A stretch of DNA of 64,000 nucleotides, taken from Myxococcales bacterium. GTDB lineage: Bacteria > Myxococcota_A > Polyangia > Haliangiales > Haliangiaceae. Positions 30,603-39,688 of this stretch are shown piece after piece. A program made the translations under genes and the position numbers. Under the pieces are notes generated by a model that was not told the DNA's origin, did no database searches, and was given only the letters and a program-made list of their open reading frames with translations. The stretch is from contig JAQBQF010000117.1 of NCBI GenBank assembly GCA_028287115.1, forward strand, positions 48,927 through 112,926. The letters are read 5' to 3'. How positions within the stretch are numbered: the first letter of the stretch is position 1; each line of letters opens with the position of its first letter.

Positions 30603-32847
30603 CGTCAGCTCGCGCGTGTTGTCGCGGCTGCTGCACTACCGCTGGGTCGTGATCGCCGTCTATGCGTTGCTCGTGCCGGCGGCCGCGGTTCTCGCGACGC
30701 GGATCCCGACCGAAGGCGCGATCGCGAACCTGATCGTGCCGAGCGATCCGGACTACGCCGCTACGCGCGCGTTCCAGGCGATCTTTCCCGAGCCGCAGCT
30801 CGCTCTACTCGTCTTCGAGTCCGTCGATCCGTGGTCGGCGGCGCAGCTCGCGCGTGTCGATCGCGCGAAGGCAGCGCTGGCTCACGTGCCGCACGTCGGA
30901 GCCTTCTCGGTGCTCGACGTTCTCCGGCGCGCGCAACCCGGCGCGGACCCGATGAGACTGCGCGACCTCGCGGTCGGGACGCCGTTCTTCCGGCGCCAGG
31001 GGCTGGTCGGTGACGATTTCCTCACCCTGATCGCAAGCCTCGACGTCCACGGTGCGGCGGAGCGCGATGCGACGCTCGCTGCCATCGATCATGCGCTCGC
31101 GCACGCCGATGTCGGGCCCGTGCACAAGATCGGAAGTCCATACGTCACGTCCTGGCTCGAGCACCAGTCGTCGACCGCTACTTCGCGTTCGTTCGCGATC
31201 TTCGCGGTGCTCCTTCTCGCGATCACGTTCTTCCTCTATCGCTCGGTCCGCGCGGTCCTCGCGATCGTGATCGCGCTTGGCGCCGCTGTCGCTCTCGGAA
31301 TCGCCGCCGGTGCGGTGCTCGGGTTCGCGTTCACGATCGTCGCGGCGCTCGTGCCGCTCACGATCATGGTGACGACGCTCGCGACGCTCACGTACTTGCA
31401 CTCGCGTTTCGTCGACCAACCCGATGGCGTTTCGCTCGAGCAGCATCACATCGCCGCACTCCGCAACAAGCTGCTTCCCGTGACCGCGTCGACGATCGCG
31501 GCGGCGACGGGCTTCGCCGCACTCGCGGTGTCGAACATTCGCCCGATCCGGCAGATGGGGATCTGGACCGCCGTCGGCCTGCTGATCGCATGGGTCGTCG
31601 CATACACGCTGTTCCCCGCGCTCCAAGCCGTGCTGCGGACGCCGACCGCGCGCAAGGTCCCCGTGCGTACGATCGCCTACGATCGCGTCGCCCGCGCGCT
31701 CCCGTTGATCACGTACCGGTTTCGCAGACCGCTCGTGATCGGAGCGCTCGCCTTGTCCGTCGCGGGCGCGCTCGCGATCACGGGCGTGCCCGGTGTCGTC
31801 AGCGGCATGCCCGTCGAGGTCGACGCACTATCGAACATCGACCCGTCGACGGCGCTCGCACACGACCTGCGCTGGTTCCGCGCGCACGTGATGGACCTCA
31901 ACATCGCGCGCGTCTGGATTCATCTGCCAAACGCCACCGCGACCGAGCCCGAAGTCCTACGCGCGATCGACCAGTTCGAGGCCGCACTCGAATCGGCGAC
32001 CAACGTCACGGGCGTCGCGGGTCCGACAACCCCGTTGCGGATGCGCAGCTACCTCGCCGGTCATGGCGATGCGCTGCCTCGCGATCCCGAACCGTTCGCG
32101 CACGCGGTCGCGGATCTCGAGCAGCTGATGCTGACCGAGCCCGAGCTTCGGACGTTCATCGACGTCGGCGGCCTCTCGGATCTCCAGATCACGGTCCAGT
32201 TCCGCAACGGCCATGCAGCCGGCTATGCGGCCCTGGTCCGCCGGATCCAGCGTGCGTGGGAAGCGACGCGGGCCACGTCACCGGCGCTCGCCGGCGCGCG
32301 CATGGTCGTGGTCGGCGAGTCGCTACTGCAGGTCAAGGTCGGCGCGAACCTGGTGCCGACGCTCGCCGAGAGCTTCCTCCTGACCATGGTGTTCATCTTC
32401 GCCGTATTCCTCGTGATCTTTCGCAGCGGCAAGGAGCGGCTGATCGCGATGATTCCCTCGGTGTTCGCGCTGCTGGTGACGTTCCTCGGGCTGCGCCTCT
32501 TCGGCGGGGCGCTGAACGTCGCGACGATCATCATCGCTACCACGGTGCTCGGGACCACCGAGAACGACCAGCTGCACTTCTTCCATCACATGCATGAACG
32601 GGCCGGCGCTCCGCTCGACGAGCGACTGCGCCACGCGCTCCGCGTGTCGGGCCGAGCCGTCCTGTTCGCGACGGTGATCAACGCCGTGGGTTTCCTCGGA
32701 CTGGCCGCCTCGCACTTTCCGCCGCTCCGGCAATTCGGCCTGATGACCGCAGCGGCGTTCGTGCTCGCGATGATCGCCGACTTCACGGTGTTGCCGGCGG
32801 CGCTATGGATCGCGTCCCGCGACCGTCCCGAGCCGTCAGCGCGATGA
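30589..32847 (+). CDS. RND/MMPL-family transporter (HpnN-like)
   Basis: A 752-residue exporter with the twofold RND layout: helix 1 at LHYRWVVIAVYALLVPAAAV, a large periplasmic loop, then a five-helix sterol-sensing-like bundle (SFAIFAVLLLAITFFLYRSV... LGIAAGAVLGFAF), repeated in the second half (ESFLLTMVFIFAVFLVIF, ... ATVINAVGFLGLAASHFPP). Mycobacterial MMPL and hopanoid HpnN proteins share this form. HpnN moves hopanoids to the outer membrane. The GTG at 30589 is used because the first transmembrane helix is 12 residues in, and it overlaps the AUR1-like gene end by 14 bases. The reading also overlaps the convergent peptidase by 12 bases. Confidence 0.8.
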   Translation: MTRPDVSSRVLSRLLHYRWVVIAVYALLVPAAAVLATRIPTEGAIANLIVPSDPDYAATRAFQAIFPEPQLALLVFESVDPWSAAQLARVDRAKAALAHVPHVGAFSVLDVLRRAQPGADPMRLRDLAVGTPFFRRQGLVGDDFLTLIASLDVHGAAERDATLAAIDHALAHADVGPVHKIGSPYVTSWLEHQSSTATSRSFAIFAVLLLAITFFLYRSVRAVLAIVIALGAAVALGIAAGAVLGFAFTIVAALVPLTIMVTTLATLTYLHSRFVDQPDGVSLEQHHIAALRNKLLPVTASTIAAATGFAALAVSNIRPIRQMGIWTAVGLLIAWVVAYTLFPALQAVLRTPTARKVPVRTIAYDRVARALPLITYRFRRPLVIGALALSVAGALAITGVPGVVSGMPVEVDALSNIDPSTALAHDLRWFRAHVMDLNIARVWIHLPNATATEPEVLRAIDQFEAALESATNVTGVAGPTTPLRMRSYLAGHGDALPRDPEPFAHAVADLEQLMLTEPELRTFIDVGGLSDLQITVQFRNGHAAGYAALVRRIQRAWEATRATSPALAGARMVVVGESLLQVKVGANLVPTLAESFLLTMVFIFAVFLVIFRSGKERLIAMIPSVFALLVTFLGLRLFGGALNVATIIIATTVLGTTENDQLHFFHHMHERAGAPLDERLRHALRVSGRAVLFATVINAVGFLGLAASHFPPLRQFGLMTAAAFVLAMIADFTVLPAALWIASRDRPEPSAR

Positions 32848-35349
32848 CTTCGCCGGTGCGTTCTTGACGTACTTGTCGAACCAGCGCAACTCTTCGAACG
32901 CGAGTTGCTCGTTCGATTCCATGGCCGAGTACCAGTGCGGTTCGTGCGGCAGCATCACGAGCCTCGCGATACCGCCGTTGCCGCGGATCGCTTCGTAGAG
33001 CTTCACCGCCTGCAGCGGCGTGGTGCCCGGGTTCGCGTCGTCCATGCCGTGCACGATCAGGAGCGGTCGCTTGATCTTGTCGGCAAAGAAGAACGGCGAC
33101 ACCTTCAAGTACACGTCCTGGCCCTTCCACACCGATCTCCGCTCGTTCTGGAAGCCGAACGGCGTGAGCGTCTTGTTGTACGAGCCACTCGTCGCGGCAC
33201 CCGCACGAAATAGATCGGAGTGCGCGATCAGGTTCGCGGTCATCAGCGCGCCGTGGCTGTGCCCGGTAACGCCGATGCGATCGCGATCGACCACCCCGAG
33301 CTCGACGGCCTTGTCGACGGCTGCTCGCGCATCGTCGAGGAGCTGTTCGAGGTACGTGTCGTACGCCTTCTTGGGATCGCCGACGATCGGAAAGGCGGCG
33401 GCGTCGATGATCGCGTAGCCCGAGAGCAGCAGCAGGCGGTAGTCGCCCAGGCGCGTGAACACCTGCTCCGAGCCGGTGACCTGGCCGGCAGTCGCGGCAC
33501 TCGCGTAATCGAGCGGATAGGCGTAGAGGATCGCCGGCACGCGCGTGCCCTCTTTGTAGCCAGGCGGCGTGTAGAGCGTGAACGACAGCTCGGTGCCGTC
33601 CTTGCGCTTGTACCTGACGAGCCGCTTCTTGATCGCGCGCACCTCGGGCGTCGGATCCGGAATGTGGGTCACCGCGCGGATCGTCGACGCGACCGTGGCT
33701 TCCGCGGTGTTCGCGCTCGGAACCGGGTCACCGAGCGTGCGCAGCATCGCGTTCGGAGGATCCGCCGGCGATTGATGCCAGGTGAGAAAGCTGCGGGTCG
33801 TCGTGCCGGCGAACGCGATGAACGACTCGAGCGCGGCCTTCTCGCTCCGAAACAGGCGGTCGGACTTGCGGGTCTTGAGGTCGAGCCGATCGAGGAACGG
33901 CCGATCGCCTTCGGTCGACGCGCCTTCACCCTGGAGGAAGACCGTGTCGCCGTCCTTGCGCACGACCCACTGGCCGTTCGGCAAGACGCGATAGACCGGC
34001 TGCCCCGGATCTTTATAGCGCTCGTCGCTCGACATGTCCCACAGGATGCTCGGCTTGGATTTCGGATCGTCGATGTTGACGACGAACGTGCGCTGCCAGT
34101 GGCGGTTCTCGTCGAAGTCGTGGAGCAAGGCGAGGCCGCGCTGTTCCGTCCATTCGTAGCCGCCGTACCGTTGTTCGGTGCGCGCGAGCTCGACCGGCGG
34201 ACTCCTGAACGGCGCACTCTGCGTCATCAGCTTGTCGCGCGCGGGCACCTTCACGTTCCAATCGCCGCCGTCGAGCGCCTCGGCCCACACCAGCGTCGCC
34301 GGCTCGGTCGGGCGCCAGCCGTGGTCGCGCGGGCCCGTCCGCACGCCGTGGATCGGAACGCGATCCGCGACTGGAATCTGGGCGATCGCCGTCACGTGGC
34401 CTGCCCGATCCCACACCTCGAGGTCGTGCGCGAAGCGATCGAACGTCGTGACGTAGGAGTACGGCTTGCGAATCGACGCCACGAGGATGTGGTCTCCATC
34501 GGGTGCGGGATCGATCTCCGTCAGCACCGCGGGCTTGCCGACGCGGGTGATCGCGCCCGACGTAGCGTCGACCAGCGCGAGCTGGCTCGTCCCGTAATAT
34601 TCGAACAGCGCTTCGTCGTGCTTGTTCGCGAGCGTATCGCGTGTCTCGTACGTGCTGCTCTCGCCGGATTGACCGGTCGTCTCTTGAATACTCGGCCCAT
34701 CCGCCGTGATCGATGCGGCCGGTGGCGCGCCCGCGTTGTCGGGCACGAGCTTCACGACCAACGTCTTCTGATCGCCGAGCCACTGCAGCGAGCTGCCGAG
34801 CATCGGATTGAGGCGCGCATTTCCGAGTCGCCGGATCGTGCCCGCGACATCGCCGACCCAGAGCTCGACCGCTTCGTTCGAGGTGTTGCGGAACGCGAAG
34901 CGTTTGCCATCGGCGGCCCATACGATGCCGTCCGCGCAGCCACCCGCAGGTAGTTTCACGGGCGTCTCGCGGCTCGTCGCGACATCGACGAGCGCGAACG
35001 TCTGCGCGCACTGGGCGACGCCGTAACCTCCCGGCGTGTCGTGCTTGCGTCGCGTCCGCGGCTCGACGCGCACTCCCGCGAGCTTGAGGAAGGGCTCGGC
35101 GACTTGCGCGATCGACGGATACTTCACCCACGACACGAGCAGGATCGTGTCGCGGGTCGGGCTGACGTACGGCTGCGGCGCGGAAGGCGCGTGCAGCACG
35201 TCGAGCACGTTTTGCGGCGGCTTGTCATAACCAGATGTCACGGGCGCCGCGGTCGCGCTCGGACTCGGCGACACGACTGACGGTGCGGCCGTCGCGGCGT
35301 GCGCGGCAATGCAGGACAGGAACATGATCATCGAGAAACGCGTGCTCAT
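32836..35349 (-). CDS. S9 family prolyl oligopeptidase-like serine peptidase
   Basis: An 837-residue exported protein with signal peptide TRFSMIMFLSCIAAHAATA. An N-terminal beta-propeller (residues 60-560) is followed by the catalytic alpha/beta hydrolase domain: ILYAYPLDYASAATAGQVTG, DRIGVTGHSHGALMTANLIA with the nucleophilic Ser in GHSHG, LLIVHGMDDANPGTTPLQAV with the Asp, and MLPHEPHWYSAMESN with the His. GHSHG instead of the usual GGSxGG is close to the S9D/glutamyl endopeptidase-like branch. It cleaves peptides near Pro or Glu, presumably in the periplasm. Start at the ATG 35349; the longer reading would extend across the divergent promoter of the next gene. Confidence 0.85.
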   Translation of the reverse strand: MSTRFSMIMFLSCIAAHAATAAPSVVSPSPSATAAPVTSGYDKPPQNVLDVLHAPSAPQPYVSPTRDTILLVSWVKYPSIAQVAEPFLKLAGVRVEPRTRRKHDTPGGYGVAQCAQTFALVDVATSRETPVKLPAGGCADGIVWAADGKRFAFRNTSNEAVELWVGDVAGTIRRLGNARLNPMLGSSLQWLGDQKTLVVKLVPDNAGAPPAASITADGPSIQETTGQSGESSTYETRDTLANKHDEALFEYYGTSQLALVDATSGAITRVGKPAVLTEIDPAPDGDHILVASIRKPYSYVTTFDRFAHDLEVWDRAGHVTAIAQIPVADRVPIHGVRTGPRDHGWRPTEPATLVWAEALDGGDWNVKVPARDKLMTQSAPFRSPPVELARTEQRYGGYEWTEQRGLALLHDFDENRHWQRTFVVNIDDPKSKPSILWDMSSDERYKDPGQPVYRVLPNGQWVVRKDGDTVFLQGEGASTEGDRPFLDRLDLKTRKSDRLFRSEKAALESFIAFAGTTTRSFLTWHQSPADPPNAMLRTLGDPVPSANTAEATVASTIRAVTHIPDPTPEVRAIKKRLVRYKRKDGTELSFTLYTPPGYKEGTRVPAILYAYPLDYASAATAGQVTGSEQVFTRLGDYRLLLLSGYAIIDAAAFPIVGDPKKAYDTYLEQLLDDARAAVDKAVELGVVDRDRIGVTGHSHGALMTANLIAHSDLFRAGAATSGSYNKTLTPFGFQNERRSVWKGQDVYLKVSPFFFADKIKRPLLIVHGMDDANPGTTPLQAVKLYEAIRGNGGIARLVMLPHEPHWYSAMESNEQLAFEELRWFDKYVKNAPAKSSR

Positions 35350-35533
35350 GCCGCGCACCATAGCCGCTGTTCGAGCGCGCGTGTGGTCGGACAACGCCGA
35401 GGACACGTGCGACACCGTGCGACAGGCGACGCTACAGGAAGCTCGCGGGCTTTCGCTTCTGCTCCGGACCGAGCCGAAGGTCGCGTCCATCCCGCTTGTG
35501 CAACACGCGAGCGATGCGACACAGTCGCGGCGC

Positions 35534-36691
35534 ATGTCGGCCCCACGCGACCGCGTTCTCGATCACCAGCTCGCGCCGCACTACGCGGCGTTGCGCGCGA
35601 TTCGTACGCGCCGCGCTCTCGAAGCGAGTCGCCTGTGGGCCGAGATCGGCGGCGAGGTCGAGCGTGTGCTCGATGGCGTCGAGCGCGTGGACCACGCCGG
35701 CGCGAAGCCGCCCGCGGGCACGCTGCGCGCGGTCGCGTGGAACATCCAGCGTGGCACCGAGCTCGGCAAGTTGTGCGATGCGTTCGCGTCGCATCCCGAG
35801 CTCTCGCGTGCCGATGTGCTGCTCTTGTCGGAGGTCGACGTCGGCATGGGCCGGTCGAAGAACCGCAACGTGCCGCGCGAGCTCGCCGACGCGCTCGGCA
35901 TGAGCTATGCGTTCGCGGTCTCGTACATCGCACTCGAGGACGATCACCTCGAGAACCCCGATGGCGTCGACAACACGCTCGCACTCGCCGGCAGCGCGAT
36001 CCTGTCGCGCGCACCGATCCTTCGCGCGATCAGCGCAAACGTCCCTGCGCTCCGCGACAAGTTCGCGTCCTCCGAGAAGCGGCTCGGCCGCAAGCGCGCC
36101 GTGGTCGCCGAGATCGCGACGGCGAATGGTCCGATCGCGATCGCGCAGGCACACCTCGATTCCAAGGCATCGTCGGCCCAGCGTGCGCTCCAGCTCGCCG
36201 CCGTGATCGACGCCGCGGATGCGCTCGGCGTGCCGCGCTTATTGCTCGGCGGCGATCTCAACACGACGACGTACAACTGGGGCTCGACGATGGGGCTCGC
36301 ACGCGATCTGCTGCACAAGCTCGCGATCACGGGATTCGATCGCACGATCGACAACTACATGACACCGGAGCTGCTCTACGAGCGACCCGTGTTCGAGCTG
36401 CTGGCCGCGCGCGGCCTCGCGATCGACGGCTTCAACGATCGCGCGCACGGGACGCTTCGCTATGATTTTGCGGAGCCGTACACGATCGCAAAGACTCGCG
36501 AGGCGGTCGGTGGTTTGCTGACGCGCTGGCTCGTGCGAAGGCTCCGTTCGCGTAACGGCGTCGTCGAAGCGCGCCTCGATTGGTTCGCGGGCCGCGGCCT
36601 CGCGCCGCTCGGTGCTCGCGTCGAGCGGCCACGCCCGAACGGCGCGCGCGCTTCGGATCACGAGCCGATCAGCGTCGAGATCGAGATCTGA
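35534..36691 (+). CDS. Endonuclease/exonuclease/phosphatase (EEP) family protein
   Basis: From the ATG at 35534 the protein is 385 residues. The EEP fold is shown by RAVAWNIQRGTELGKLCDAF, VLLLSEVDVGMGRSKNRNVP with the metal-binding Glu, YAFAVSYIALEDDHLENPDG, IAIAQAHLDSKASSAQRALQ, LLLGGDLNTTTYNWGSTMGL with the catalytic Asp/Asn pair, and ASDHEPISVEI with the terminal DH. Members hydrolyse phosphodiesters in lipids or nucleic acids. No signal peptide is visible at this start, so it may be cytoplasmic. It is divergent from the S9 peptidase. Confidence 0.8.
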   Translation: MSAPRDRVLDHQLAPHYAALRAIRTRRALEASRLWAEIGGEVERVLDGVERVDHAGAKPPAGTLRAVAWNIQRGTELGKLCDAFASHPELSRADVLLLSEVDVGMGRSKNRNVPRELADALGMSYAFAVSYIALEDDHLENPDGVDNTLALAGSAILSRAPILRAISANVPALRDKFASSEKRLGRKRAVVAEIATANGPIAIAQAHLDSKASSAQRALQLAAVIDAADALGVPRLLLGGDLNTTTYNWGSTMGLARDLLHKLAITGFDRTIDNYMTPELLYERPVFELLAARGLAIDGFNDRAHGTLRYDFAEPYTIAKTREAVGGLLTRWLVRRLRSRNGVVEARLDWFAGRGLAPLGARVERPRPNGARASDHEPISVEIEI

Positions 36692-36762
36692 GACCAAGCC
36701 GCTAGACTCCGTCGTCATCGCTGGTCTCGCGATCACGCTCGCCGCGAAGCCAGAGCTCACGC

Positions 36763-38097
36763 TCAGGTGCCCGGCGCACAGGGCAGCACGGGGTTCACGA
36801 TCGATGCTTCGATCGGTCGCCGGTACACGACCTGGACGTGCGTGACATACTGGAGGAGCTGGTCGGCGGCCGCGCGCGCGGCCACGGCCTGTTCCTGTTG
36901 AGCGGCCTGCTCGAGCTCGCCGGCAAGTCGCGCGATCACGAGGAAGCCGAACTCGGCGGCCGAGCTCTTCAAGTCGCGCGCGGTCGTGCCAATCGACTCG
37001 AACTCGCCCGCACGCAACGTTTCGGAGATGCCTCGCGCATCATCACGGACCTCCGCCAGGAACACGGGAATCCGATCGGCGAACCATGGATCGGCGAACA
37101 CCGGCGCGAAACGCTGCCAGAGTTGTGCGGACATCCGAGTCGGTCGCACGAGGGGGGCAACGCCGTGGATCCGGTTTCGTCCGTTCGCCTTCGCGTGGAG
37201 CAGCGCCGCATCCGCGGCGGCGACGAGCTTGTCGAGCGACACATCGTCGAGAACTCGTAGCGATGCGAAGCCCGCCGTGATCGTCACGACACGCGAGCAC
37301 TTCGAAGCCTCGTGCGGAATACCGAGTGCCTCGACGGCGGCGCGCAAGCGTTCGGCCACGATCTTGGCGCCGACGGCGTCGGTGTTCGGCAGCACCGCGA
37401 TGAACTCTTCACCGCCATATCGGCCGAGGAAGTCCGATGGGCGACGCAGGCACGTCACCATGGCCTCGGTCACTCGTTGCAGACACGCGTCGCCGCCGAG
37501 ATGACCGTATTGCTCGTTGTAGCTGTGATAGCAGTCGAGATCGATCATCAGGACGGCGAGCGGCAGCCTCTCACGCGCCGATCGTTTCCATTCGGCTTCC
37601 AGCAGCGCAAAGGTATGCCTCCGATTCGCGATCCCCGTCAGCGGATCGACGCACACCAAGCGCTCGAGATCCTGCTTCTCCTTCTGCAAGGTCACGATCG
37701 CGTCGGAGAGCTTTCGCTCGCGGTTCGCGCGACGAATCGCGTCGCTGCGAAGCCGGAGCGCCTCACGAATTCGCGAGCGCAGCTCGCCGGTGCGGACCGG
37801 CTTTGTCATGCAGTCGACCGCCCCGGCCGCGAAGGCCGAGTCCATCGCAAGCTCGCTACACACGGCGAGGATCGGCACATCGCGAAAGCGCTTGGCGAGG
37901 CGTTGTAACGGGCGGAGCTCGAGGCCCGATACGTCGACAATGACCAGATCGGGTACCCGGCCGCCTTCCGTCGCAAGCGTCTCGGCTTCGTGGTCCGAGC
38001 TCACGCTCTCGATGTCGAGGCAGCCGGCGTCCGAGAGTGCTTCTCGCACACACTCGCTGTGTGAGGGATCGTGTTCGATGACCAGTGCTGTGAACAA
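36763..38097 (-). CDS. REC-GGDEF regulator with degenerate Hpt-like tail
   Basis: From the TTG at 38097, 444 residues. An AGGAG is six bases before that TTG, and the receiver's first strand starts at residue 3 (LFTALVIEHDPS), so TTG is favoured over the longer reading. The receiver has VIVDVSGLELRP with the acceptor Asp and TKPVRT. The GGDEF domain reads DPLTGIANRRHTFALLEAEW, then YGGEEFIAVLPNTDA with an intact GGEEF, and should make c-di-GMP. The C-terminal part, TARDLKSSAAEFGFLVIARL, then AGELEQAAQ, resembles an Hpt phosphotransfer domain but has Arg where the phosphorylatable His is expected. It is positioned just upstream of the heme-oxygenase-like cluster, but divergent. Confidence 0.85.
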   Translation of the reverse strand: MFTALVIEHDPSHSECVREALSDAGCLDIESVSSDHEAETLATEGGRVPDLVIVDVSGLELRPLQRLAKRFRDVPILAVCSELAMDSAFAAGAVDCMTKPVRTGELRSRIREALRLRSDAIRRANRERKLSDAIVTLQKEKQDLERLVCVDPLTGIANRRHTFALLEAEWKRSARERLPLAVLMIDLDCYHSYNEQYGHLGGDACLQRVTEAMVTCLRRPSDFLGRYGGEEFIAVLPNTDAVGAKIVAERLRAAVEALGIPHEASKCSRVVTITAGFASLRVLDDVSLDKLVAAADAALLHAKANGRNRIHGVAPLVRPTRMSAQLWQRFAPVFADPWFADRIPVFLAEVRDDARGISETLRAGEFESIGTTARDLKSSAAEFGFLVIARLAGELEQAAQQEQAVAARAAADQLLQYVTHVQVVYRRPIEASIVNPVLPCAPGT

Positions 38098-38403
38098 GGC
38101 GCTCCTAGAGGATTGAGAGAAGGGGTGCTGTGACACCGTCGTACATGGACCCGTAAGCGCCTTCGTCGTCGCGGCCCGTACTACACGCGTGCTTCGGCGT
38201 CGCAATCACTTCCTGCGCCGAGCAATGCAATCCGTGTGCGTCGCGATGACGCCGCCCGTCCCGCGAGTCGTCGCGAACATCATCGAAAAAATACGCAGCA
38301 TGCGTTGCGTTCGCGAGTCGCGACCGCGCGGTTTCGCGCGCTGATCTCCGAGCGTGTACGCACACTGGCGCGGCGTTCGGTTTGATGCGAGTTGATCGGC
38401 TTC
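38098..38403. other. Intergenic region between the GGDEF regulator and the heme-oxygenase-like cluster
   Basis: 306 bases with no convincing gene. It should contain the promoters of both divergent genes. A short A-run (GAAAAAATACG, about 38284-38294) is the only AT-rich element; nothing else stands out. Confidence 0.5.
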
Positions 38404-38931
38404 GTGAACGAAGAAGGCAAACGCTCGAAATCTCCATCGCGTCCGCCCGAGGTGGCGGCGGCGCGAACGGTGACGCCGTCGTCTCATCCGTTGGGTACGC
38501 CGCGCGGGCTGTCGTCGAATGCGGCGACGCTGGCGGTGAGCGCGTGGGCTGTCGCACGTGGGATCTTTCCGCCCGCCGGAAAGCCGTGGATCGTCGAGCT
38601 CGAGGTCGATATCGCACCTCGACCCGCGTCACCTACGTTCAGTGAAGCACTCGATACGCGATTTCACATCACCATTGCTGCCGACGAATGGGGCTATCTG
38701 TTCTGTCATGGCGGTCGCGTGTCCTGTGTCCGCGTGACCGACATCCCTTCGGTCAGGGGCCGCGATGATCACCACGTGCTCGCTTCGACCCCGTCGCTCA
38801 AGGCAATCGGGCTGTTCATGCGGGACCTCGAGCAGCGTTACCACGTCCACTTCCAGCGCCATCACGCCGTGATCCGCAGCTCGATCGCGGGCTGCGAACC
38901 GCTCGTCCGCGCCTGGATCACCTCGCTCTAG
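38404..38931 (+). CDS. Uncharacterised protein, copy 1 of a local paralogous family
   Basis: A 175-residue protein of no recognised family, read from the GTG at 38404 (a TTG at 38392 is an alternative). The conserved core matches the other copy at 41440-41934: RFHITIAADEWGYLFCHGGR, then RVTDIPSVRGRDDHHVLAST, and near the end FQRHHAVIRSSIAGCEPLVR with WITSL. The N-terminal 50 residues are disordered (many Ser, Pro). No signal peptide or membrane helix. Mostly beta followed by a C-terminal helix is expected. Its stop is shared with the convergent heme-oxygenase-like gene inside CTAG. Its repeated association with heme-oxygenase-like genes is the main clue to function. Confidence 0.75.
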   Translation: MNEEGKRSKSPSRPPEVAAARTVTPSSHPLGTPRGLSSNAATLAVSAWAVARGIFPPAGKPWIVELEVDIAPRPASPTFSEALDTRFHITIAADEWGYLFCHGGRVSCVRVTDIPSVRGRDDHHVLASTPSLKAIGLFMRDLEQRYHVHFQRHHAVIRSSIAGCEPLVRAWITSL

Positions 38932-39554
38932 CGCGATCGGCTGACCTGGATCGTCCAGCGACCAGAGCGCCCCGCGTTCGCGCCCCAGTTACGCAGGCAA
39001 CGAAACGCCTCCTGCGCGGCGCTAACCGCCTCGGCTGCCGAGCTTCCACAGGCGACGTCGAGCGCTTCGCCAAAGCCTCGCCACATGCTGCTGACCGTGC
39101 CCTCGTAACACTTGAGGTACGACGACGCGAACGCGATCTCACCCGGCAGCGAACGAGCGAGCTGGCGATAGACCGCGGTGTGGAGCAACGTCGAGCGCTC
39201 GATCACGTACATCCATCCGAGTGCAGGAGCCGGGGCGCGGAACGCGTGCGGAATGCCGCGACACAGCGGGAGATTGGCAATCTGCTCGATCCGGACGCCG
39301 AGCGCCATCAGGTCGCTGCGCAGCCGATATGCCTTGTGTCGGGGCCGCAGATCGATCGCGCAGGCGAGGTTCGGAGTCGCGTCGAGCGCCACCTCGAGGG
39401 GAACCAAGAATCCGTAGAGCCGCGACAGAAAACGGCGATAGTCCTGGCCGGTCGCCAGCGACGACAGCAACCGTTCGAGGTCTGCATCTGCCTCGACGTG
39501 GTGGCCGCGCGTCTCGATCGCCAAGCGCGAGAGTACGACCAGGTTGTCGATCAC
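38928..39554 (-). CDS. Heme-oxygenase-like protein 1
   Basis: A 208-residue all-helical protein of the biliverdin-producing heme-oxygenase fold. ETRGHHVEADADLERLL puts the proximal-type His at residue 19, four after T15 (as in TxxxH of known enzymes), followed by YRRFLSRLYGFLVPLE. The distal helix is ALGWMYVIERSTLLH (111-125), where heme oxygenases of the BphO type normally have YVLEGSxLGG; the glycines are gone and His125 stands in. Near the end is EAFRCLRNW, conserved in all three local paralogues. The GTG start is supported by this alignment. Activity as a heme oxygenase is doubtful; see findings. Confidence 0.75.
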   Translation of the reverse strand: MIDNLVVLSRLAIETRGHHVEADADLERLLSSLATGQDYRRFLSRLYGFLVPLEVALDATPNLACAIDLRPRHKAYRLRSDLMALGVRIEQIANLPLCRGIPHAFRAPAPALGWMYVIERSTLLHTAVYRQLARSLPGEIAFASSYLKCYEGTVSSMWRGFGEALDVACGSSAAEAVSAAQEAFRCLRNWGANAGRSGRWTIQVSRSR

Positions 39555-39688
39555 GCGCGAAGCGCATGCAAATGGCGGGACGGCGGCGACCTCGGGTCAA
39601 ACCCGCAGAACCGCGAGCACTCGCCGGCGCCGTCGCGTGCTCCTTCGCGCACCACGAGGTCGGAGTGTGCAGCACAGCCACAACCACG

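Noticed and set aside
33220..34953. 577-residue plus-strand open frame inside the S9 peptidase gene
   Set aside because: Antisense to the propeller and catalytic domain of the peptidase, with Arg-rich composition and no recognisable motif.
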